Shown here piece after piece: positions 56,678-64,000 of a stretch of 64,000 bases of DNA (within the stretch, counting starts at the first letter, position 1; each line of letters starts with the position of its first letter). The translations under genes were made by a program, and so were the position numbers. Under the pieces are notes generated by a model that saw nothing but the letters and a program-made list of their open reading frames with translations, did not search any database and was not told the origin of the DNA. The stretch is taken from assembly GCA_004123355.1 (NCBI GenBank), contig SCHM01000003.1, positions 6,467,058-6,531,057 on the forward strand. Direction: 5' to 3'. The stretch comes from Amphirosellinia nigrospora. Its lineage: Eukaryota; Ascomycota; Sordariomycetes; Xylariales; Xylariaceae.

Positions 56678-59600
56678 TTACATGCCGTCTTCGTCTTGAG
56701 CAAGCATTTCGGCGTAGTCGTCGGCAGATGCAAAGAGAGGTAGTGCTTTCAATGCCTTCTTTTTCTTCTTGCGTTCAGATTCTGGCTTCTCATCCTTCTT
56801 TTCAGCCCCAGCAGCAGGCTCCTCTTCTTCGTCCTCTTCTTCCATCTCCTCACCACTCAGCTCCATGTCTGAATCGTCCAAATTAAGCGCATCACTATCA
56901 TCGTCTTCCTCCATTGCCTTCCTAAACTCCTTCTCCGAATCGTCTAGACTCATCATGTCGTCAAAATCAGCCCCGTCATCTGAATCTTCCTGAATTTCAG
57001 GGCGAGAATTGACCAAGGCGTCCCAAATCTCATCTTCATCGGCTTCTTCATCCTCGTCTTCTCCCTCGCCTGTGGCATCCTTCTTCGCCTTTCGTTTCTG
57101 TTCACGCTCAGCTTGACCTGGCTTGCCCATTTGCGTAAAGTACTCGTGGAAGAAAGCATCCTCTACGGCTACATCTCCACTCTTTTTGTTCCAGAACGTT
57201 GCCGAATTCACTGAATCTGCATCCTTCATAGACGTCTTGCTTGACAAGAGAATTTGGCTTTGGCCGCTAGCTGCTATCGGCTGCATGATCGAAGCACCCT
57301 TGGCTTGATCTGTGGCTTTGGCGTTCTTGTATACGAACTTGTCCAAAAACGCAATAAGGGTGTGATTTGCCAGCTCAGGTTTCTTATTCGCTTTCTCGCC
57401 GTTGAGAAGATTCTTAGTGTAGACATCGACAGAGGGGTGGTAATGTTTCAGAAATGGTATTAACTCCCATAGACAGCTGAGGTGTGCATTGCTATATTCG
57501 GGAGCCCGTTTCCGTCCGTCATAGGCGTTGCTGATCTTGGTTGCCTGTGTTCCATCCAATGAAGCATCTAAAGCCGTAGGCAACGGCGTATCTTCAACAT
57601 CATTCTCTTCCGGCACACTGAGGAGCATCTGAAGGTCGGGAAAGGCAGCAGACAATTCGATGGCTAGATAAAGGATACCACACACGAATGAGGGTTGATG
57701 TAAGTTTAGAATTTGTAGCATCCGCTTAACAAAAGCTTTGACACGACGAACATCGACGTCCGCCTTGAGGCTTCGGTATAAAAGGTTCAGATACAACGCT
57801 TGTTTGGACGAGGTCATGAGCCGTGGGTCTAGCAATGACTCGTACAGGGTTCGATAATATCTTTCCGTGGCAAGCTGTCTGTTTGTTGATAGTTGTTGTA
57901 TTAACATGAGAGCCTGTATACTTGTGTTGAAATTCGAAGAGTGAGTGATACGAAATAGCGTATCCAAATGTGATTCGAGTCTAAAACACGTTAGCAAGCT
58001 AAAACCATGGTATATGCATCATAATACGCACGTAGACTGATCTGCTTGTGAGAACGGAACAGCTCGGTTTACTCCAGTAAGGATTGCCGAGACCAGCTTT
58101 TCAGCTGCCTCTGTTTCGCCCGCGCCGGCCTTGGTTTTCTCGTTCGTATCCGTCGACGGCCTCGACGCCCTCTTCTGCTTTCCTTTCTTCTCTTTCTGGG
58201 GGCATCGAGTACACTATCAAGATGACCAAGCTCGCCACTTTTCAGCAAAGACAAGAACATCGCAAAATAGATGCGCAGCAGAGAATCCGCGAGCTCCGGT
58301 TCTTTAGTGCTCAGTATAGTTTGGTTGAGGGTATTGAGAGCATAATATTTGGCGCGGTTGTTTTGCCCAGGCCGGAAGATAACGTGTTCGACAGAGTCGA
58401 TAACTACTTTTTTCATACGGGGATGCGTTGTAAGCAGTTGAAGTAGGAGATATGATGCCCTTGATGCAATCTTCCGATCTCGATCGCCAAGCTTATCGGC
58501 TAGCAAACGAAGAAGATTGGACTCTTGTTCAGGCTTGTCCCGAAGCAAAGCAAAAACCTGGTCAACGGCTTTCGTTCTGGCATACTCAACTTCGTCGTCA
58601 CACCATACTTCAAGACTCTGTATCATCTTAAAGTAGGCATCTTTTAGCCAGTCTTCAAAATACCATGACAAGAGGTGCGCTTTGGTGATTTTCCCGGGTA
58701 GTGCTTGTCCCGCAGACCACGACTTAGTGCTGTGCTTTTGCAGGGTTCCAATAAGACCGAGCTGAGACGAAAAAGTCCGTAATCGTCTATCTGCTGGCAG
58801 AATCATGCCTGGCCCAAGAAGATCCACCAAGGCAGCAAGAGCAGCCAGTGCTGGGCCACGACTTCGCTTAGCTCCTAAACCCATCAAGTTATCAAAGGCC
58901 TTAATATTATGTACCGGGGATTCCTGAATGGCAAGAGTCAATGCAGACACCTTGTCCGACATGGTACCAGAGGACATGATGGTGGACATGAACTTGCGCG
59001 AAGATGAGGCGGCAAATGAGGTGCTGTACGCAGCGGTATCCTCATCGAGAAGGGTCTTCGCATAGTTCTTCAAGGCTGTTATTGTGGTCGTGAAGGGTGC
59101 TATTTCGTCCGAGGTCGGGCTAGGGAGGTCTTTGAGCCCAACAGCATACCAATCAGGACGAGGTTCAAAGATCTTCATTGGTGTCAGTGTTTCTACGAAA
59201 CCAAGGGCGGCCTAAGAGAGGCTTACTAACCGTCTTCCTCTTGGGGTCTACAGTCGGGCTATCCTCGGCTTCGTCGTCGTCATCGGTCTCATCGCCTTGT
59301 TCCACGCTTTCGCCGTCGCCCTGGCCATCTTCGACGTCAGACTCTTCACTAGCGGGGTCTTGCTGCACCTGGTCGAAACCGAGACCAGCAGCGAAGTTTG
59401 CGAGCTCGGCACGTAATAGCTTGTCTGCGTCTTTACTTCCTGCCTGATCATTGACCATCTCGTCGTCCGAATCGATGTCCCCAACCAGTTTAAAATCATT
59501 TTCGTCCCCCCCCAGAGCCTTTATCTCGTCGAGTAAGACATTTTCATCGCCCGGCTTTGAGCTTTGGTGCTTCTTATCTTGGAATTTGGGACGAGAATCC

Positions 59601-59884
59601 CTTGACTGAGTATTCGGCTTGCCGTTCGGTTTGGCATTAGGCTGGCGGTCTCTTGATTGGAGATTCGGTTTTGTGTGAGGCTTCGGTTTCGGCTTGCCGT
59701 TTTGTAAATGACCTGGCTTGCTCTGTGGGTTCCTTTTTTTCGTAGGTGGTTGCGCAGAGTCTGTAGACTGGTCCAGTTTCCTCTTGCCTTTAGTATTTTG
59801 GGAGCCGGGCTTTTTGGTCTCAGCGAGTTTGTTCTCGAGCTTGGCCGTCAACTTAGACAGGGCAGCTTCATCAAAGCTCGCCAT
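56678..59884 (-). CDS. MAK21: Mak21/Noc1 (CBF/CEBPZ family), 60S ribosome biogenesis
   Basis: Mak21 with Noc2 escorts early pre-60S particles in the nucleolus. The span encodes about 1050 residues. The N-terminus (MASFDEAALSKLTAKLENKL) is followed by a Lys/Pro/Gln-rich basic linker and an acidic stretch (DVEDGQGDGESVEQGDETDD). The helical-repeat region starts at MKIFEPRPDWYAVGLKDLP, with SSGTMSDKVSALTLAIQESP, DWLKDAYFKMIQSLEVW and YALNTLNQTILS. After the intron 57981-58031 (GTGCGT/TTAG) it continues with the CBF domain (LESHLDTLFRITHSSNFNTS, LWELIPFLKHYHPSVDVYTK, AFFHEYFTQMG) and an acidic, lysine-rich tail ending DDYAEMLAQDEDGM. Frame changes lie near 59198 and at about 58160-58200, with no plausible intron at either. 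The start is chosen at 59884, the first ATG giving the conserved N-terminus. Confidence 0.9.
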
Positions 59885-60365
59885 TTTTTTAATTGCGCGA
59901 GCGGCTAGGTATAATCGCCTGAAGCTTGGTTTGCTAGGAGGTCTACGGCAAGTCTGCAAGTAAGTTAGTATTCAAATTTGGAGACCCCAAGAAAAAAAGT
60001 TGAGCGGGGCAAGGCTGCAGGAGCCGGTGATCCAATTGCCAATCAGACGAAGCTATTAGCACTATCGGTGGGTCTACTTGCACTATCAAAAATCCACTAT
60101 CTGACAACTGTGTAAATGTCGAACTGGTTCCAATTGGCTGTGTCTTACACACGGCTAGTTATCCATGATATATATACTTATGCTCTCTCAATTTTCAATT
60201 TAATGATTTTATGATATCAATCGATAAATAGTACCTACTAGGTACCTTTGCAAGTCGTTTCAATTCATGTTTCATCTTAATTAGCACATTTACCGGATCA
60301 GATGTGCATTTAGTTCCTGGTTCCTCAACACGGCCAATTTCGCAGCCGATCATGAGCTAGTCGAG
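59885..60365. promoter_or_regulatory. Bidirectional promoter, MAK21 / ProRS
   Basis: 481 bp between the two divergent start codons of two translation-related genes. It is AT-rich in the middle (about 60165-60240). No defined motif is assigned. Confidence 0.5.
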
Positions 60366-62545
60366 ATGATATTCTCTATACGAACCGCGCGACAATGCTG
60401 CTTTTCCTTACAGCGACAAGCCAGCATACCAAACCGCCGCTTGATAACTAGTGCAGTGCGTCATTGCGCTTCGGAATAATTTTCTCTCTTTTGCTTATAA
60501 CCTGAGTAGTCGCAATTACAGACACCAGGTCACTTCTCCCGGCTTTCTAGTTTTTGGTTGGCTACTGGTGGTATCACCCCAACTGACCACGAAGGTATGA
60601 TGCCCCGGCTCCGAGCCTCCTGGGCGCGATATATACTAACATTAGATGTCAGATGGCCATGCCAAACTCATACGGGCAGGCTACCTACGACAGGTTGGTT
60701 TTCCCTTGGTTGCTATTAGTTTTGTGCAGAATTGCTAAGTTTCGCCGAAGTCCCACGCAGGAATCTTTCATATGTTACCATTAGGCGAAAGGGTACAGAC
60801 GAAGCTGGAGAAATTGATTGATAAGCATATGTCTCAGCTAGGTACGCCTCAAAGCTACGATGAGTTTTTGGCTGTCAATCCTCTCATGCTCGAGTTTGTT
60901 TAGGCGCCTCCAAAGTATCGCTTTCGTCTATCTCATCTCAAGCGCTATGGCAACAGACCAACCGCTTAGAAGGTTATGGCCCGGAGGTATGTGTATACGA
61001 GGCGAAAGAACTTAACCCAGCAGGCATAATAGTTGACCCTTGATATAGTTATTTCGCTTCACAGACCGAAAAGAGGTCCCATACATACTGGCGCCGACCC
61101 ACGAGGAGGAAATCACAACATTAGTAGCAAAGACGATCAAATCATATAAGAGCCTACCTCTCAGGCTTTATCAGATTGGTAAGTTACAGTGCACTAAGAG
61201 GCGTAGAATATTATCTAATCCTTTAGGCCGCAAGTACCGTGACGAGATCCGTCCGCGCCACGGCGCGCTACGCTCAAGGGAGTTTGTGATGAAGGATCTA
61301 TACACCTTTGATCACTCACTCCACTCGGCGCTGAAAACGTACGAGGAAGCGCGTCTTGCTTATAATCGACTATTTGATGAGTTAAAACTGCCGTATCTTG
61401 TTGCGGAAGCTAGTTCCGGTGATATTGGCGGCGACCTCAGTCACGAATATCATTTGCGATCATCAATAGGGGAAGACAATGTGATCAGCTGTACAAATTG
61501 CAGTTACGTTGCAAACGAGGAGCTGGCTATTGCGAGGCCTGTCCATCTTCAGGACACGTCTTTCGGCGGCAATACTGCAGCTCAAGTCTGGAGAGGCATT
61601 TCGAAGGACAGAGAGACTCTCGTGAATGTTTGGTACCCAGCCTCATTTAAGAACACCGACATAAACACGCATGCCCTCAAGTCTGTGTTTCCAGCCCTAG
61701 ACTCGAGTCTCGAAGATGCTTTGCCACTATGGGAATCAATTCTCAGCTCCAGTTCCTCAAGTCTTCAGCGACCGCAACTATTAAACATAGTGGATTACAG
61801 ATTAGGCGAAGAATTTGTAAACAGTCTCAAACACGAGCCTGATCAATTTCCTATGCTTCCTCTCCTAGCCGCCGTGGGACTCGCTCAGCTTGACAAGCAA
61901 TATGTCACATCGTCAACGAATGGCGAACCCTTCAATACAATTCGTATTCAAGACGGCGATGATTGTCCTCGGTGTGATTCCGGAAAGCTCATGGTCCAAA
62001 AGGCCATAGAGCTTGGGCATACGTTTCACCTTGGCACGAGGTATTCAGACCCCCTTGATGCTCGTTCAGGTGCCCTCCGCTATGATCGAGGATGGCCAGG
62101 CTGTCTCTACTAAGTCCGACAGCATCGTAAGTGTGCCAATGCAGATGGGCTGCCACGGGATAGGCGTCTCCAGGATCATTGGGGCTGTCGCCGACCATCT
62201 GGCGGACAAACGGGGATTGAACTGGCCGCGTGTCATCGCCCCTTTCGAGGTGGTTGTTATACCGGGAAGAGGCATGGAAGAGGACGCTGCAACCATTGCG
62301 CAATCTTTAACCAAATCCTCGAGTCTCGTTCCACCGATCGATCTAGCTCTAGACGACCGTGGTGAGTCTTTCCCTTGGAAGCTGAACGACGCGGACCTAG
62401 TTGGATACCCCGTCATTGTTGTCCTTGGGCGCAAGTGGAAATCGGATCGTCTATGTGAAGTTCAGTGCCGACGGCTTGACTCTGTCGAATTGGTCCCCTT
62501 GACCAGTTGCAAGAGCACGTCAACAAACTTCTCGCCCAGTTGTAA
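60366..62545 (+). CDS. Mitochondrial-type (bacterial-like) prolyl-tRNA synthetase
   Basis: Class II ProRS charges mitochondrial tRNA-Pro. Exon 1 (60366-60455, MIFSIRTARQCCFSLQRQ) is a basic presequence. Short exons follow, with introns at 60456-60521, 60595-60652, 60694-60760, 60842-60903, 60987-61048 and 61179-61226. Read-through gives FWLATGGITPTDHEDGHAKL, IRAGYLRQ, GIFHMLPLGERVQTKLEKL, ALWQQTNRLEGYGPE, FRFTDRKEVPYILAPTHEEE, class II motif 2 YRDEIRPRHGALRSREFVMK, DLYTFD, GHTFHLGTRYS, and motif 3 MGCHGIGVSRIIGAVADH, then an anticodon-binding domain (RVIAPFEVVVIPGRGMEEDA) ending EHVNKLLAQL. Frame breaks lie at about 62066 and at a C-run at 62495-62498, and the exon 3/4 junction is off by one base. 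Yeast AIM10 is the counterpart. The identification is firm; exact exon ends are less so. Confidence 0.9.
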
Positions 62546-62756
62546 CCTATCCGTCTATCTTGGACAAGAGACCGATTTGGCTATGTTGCAAACCCTGTAC
62601 AATATTTCCTTGTACATACTGAGCGGCCACACTCAAAAGTTAGGCATAACGTGTAATATCAAGGGCATCCAAGTACTTGTATACCCTACTATCTCTATAT
62701 ATGACTATGATTATTATTGTGAATTATCAAGGCTGGGCGTCTACTCACTTATATGG

Positions 62757-64000
62757 CTACACATGCCGTCTACGCGCCCACTTTGTCAGATACTCTCGCC
62801 CCTCGATTCTATACGTATCCTCCTCAACATACGACCCGCCCTGCGCCTCCGTCTGCAGCACCATATTCAGCCCCTTCTCACTCTCATTATATCGCGGCCA
62901 TCGAGGCAAACCATCCCCGTTCGGGTCCCCGTATGCGCGAACCGGACCCACTGCTCGCTCATCTGGCGACTGAGCGCACGGTACCCGGGCCACGGACCGA
63001 CCGCGCCCGGATTCGCAAAGACGAAGCGACCTCGCTGAAGTGCGCGACACCCTTGTACGCAGGCGCCAACATCACCGTTACATTCCCGCCTCCGCCACCG
63101 CCGGCTGTGGTGCCGGTGTTCGAGTAGCCGCGATCGCCGCGTGTTGAAGCGGTACACGAACGTCGGCGCCCCCTCGGCGTAACGCCGCGCGTCGTCGAGC
63201 CGCGGGGCGTGGTAGAAGACGTCCCCACGATGGCCGCGACGCGCTTGTACTGGTACCCCTCGGCCGCGAAGCGCTCCGGCCCGTGTCCAGGGGATCCCCT
63301 GCGCCGGGTCGTCCGGGTATAGCTCCATGATGCGCGAGACGGTCGGGCCGGAACCCGAAGCCGCTATCGTGGAGGAGGTAGTTGTAGAGGTCTGCGTCTG
63401 TGTTGATGGCCCCGGGGGCGCGTTGTCCGTTCCCTCGTCCGAGTTCGTCCCGTATAGGTGCGGGATCTGTGCGAAGCGTCCTGTGCGTAGAAGTTCTGTC
63501 GGATAGGCGGGTATGACGTCGCCGTCTGTTATAGTTAGAAAAAAGTGTTGCTCTAACTCGCATTTTTACTTCCTCGCTCGATCTTGTCTCCTGTTTAAGA
63601 GGGAAGAGAAATCGAAAGGAGGGATGGGATTCTGAATATGTCGACTTACCCACTGTAGGATACCAGCCTGGTCCTGTAACAGCCGACGAGTTCAGGAAAG
63701 GGAAAAGGACCTCGTAGTCAACACTCCTAAGACAGTCCAGCGTGTCGATTGCCTGCGTACAGTTCACCTGGTCGACGATCTTGTCATAGATGGGCTGGTA
63801 CCAATCGCTCCCGTTATACCAAGCCGTCGCGGCGCTTCCACTTTCTTGGATGGAGCGGTGGAAAAGCCCGTCCGTTCGTCCGCCATAGCTCATCAGCAGC
63901 TGGCCCTGGACAGAATATTCAAATTAGTATATACTATGTGTTTTATGTATATCTGAATAGGCGGGTAGAACTAGTGGTTAGTCCGCCAGTTCTACTCGGG
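62757..64000 (-). CDS. Type B carboxylesterase/lipase, C-terminal part (5' end outside window)
   Basis: Alpha/beta-hydrolases of this family cleave carboxylic esters and are usually secreted in fungi. The window holds the C-terminal exons: from 63905, right after a CTGTCCAG acceptor, QLLMSYGGRTDGLFHRSIQE, which follows the nucleophile elbow in family members (the GESAG serine would lie beyond 64000). Then come CLRSVDYEVLFPFLNSSAV, a GTAAGT/CAG intron at about 63530-63650, GDVIPAYPTELLRTGRFAQI, the acid motif GTNSDEGT, FYHAPRLDDARRYA, the catalytic-His region GVAHFSEV..FVFANPG, WVRFAHTGDPNGDGLPRWP and the end YLTKWARRRHV. Several one-base indels break the reading frame between 63060 and 63400, including one near 63025. 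GC content is higher than in the neighbouring genes. Activity and substrate are unknown. Confidence 0.85.
63965..63995. repeat. Short hairpin at the right edge
   Basis: GTAGAACT at 63965-63972 pairs with AGTTCTAC at 63988-63995 around a 15-nt loop. It lies in or next to an intron of the esterase gene. It could be a chance palindrome or the edge of an inverted repeat continuing outside the window. Confidence 0.4.

Noticed and set aside
59170-59215. A 34-nt intron in MAK21
   Set aside because: Phase would fit, but the length is below any functional intron I know; an indel near 59198 keeps the protein continuous.
1-64000. CRISPR arrays, bacterial operons or phage features
   Set aside because: No regularly spaced identical repeats; all recognised genes are eukaryotic with introns.

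Overview
The window looks like nuclear DNA of a filamentous ascomycete (Pezizomycotina). Genes are split by short introns (about 48-125 nt, a few near 400) with GTA-type donors and CTAAC/CTGAC branch sites. Typical fungal families are present: the signalling mucin Msb2, an intron-rich FKBP12, F-box proteins, Mak21, Vma5 and APS kinase. A 6.6-kb DNA transposon has been driven almost to pure A/T in the way RIP (repeat-induced point mutation) does. I cannot name the species.

Layout. 1-20 kb is gene-poor: a gene fragment at the left edge, MSB2 (minus), a long stretch without a supportable gene, FKBP12 (minus, missed by plain ORF calling because it has six small exons), another empty stretch, an intron-bearing tRNA-Pro(CGG) followed by an AT-rich block with a mitochondrial-type LSU-rRNA-like segment, and an F-box gene. 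20.58-27.17 kb is one RIP-mutated TIR transposon with CACTA-type ends. 27.4-42 kb holds TRM1 (tRNA m2,2G26 methyltransferase), a stop-laden stretch, a conserved ascomycete protein of unknown function, and a disrupted candidate gene. 42.2-64 kb is gene-dense with alternating strands: F-box gene, AT-hook protein, VMA5 (V-ATPase subunit C), APS kinase, a HotDog thioesterase-like protein, a 147-residue protein, MAK21 (60S biogenesis), mitochondrial-type prolyl-tRNA synthetase, and the C-terminal part of a type B carboxylesterase running off the right edge.

The genes are mostly unlinked housekeeping functions (translation, ribosome assembly, sulfate assimilation, vacuolar acidification); I see no biosynthetic cluster and no CRISPR, phage or plasmid features. 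VMA5/APS kinase, the 147-aa gene/MAK21 and ProRS/carboxylesterase are convergent pairs about 200 bp apart. AT-hook/VMA5, thioesterase/147-aa gene and MAK21/ProRS are divergent pairs.

A caveat applies to the whole window. At least nine conserved genes are broken by one-base indels, mostly one base missing from a homopolymer run, while splice sites and flanking protein sequence stay perfect. This looks more like homopolymer error in a long-read assembly than real pseudogenes. Spans below are given across these indels.
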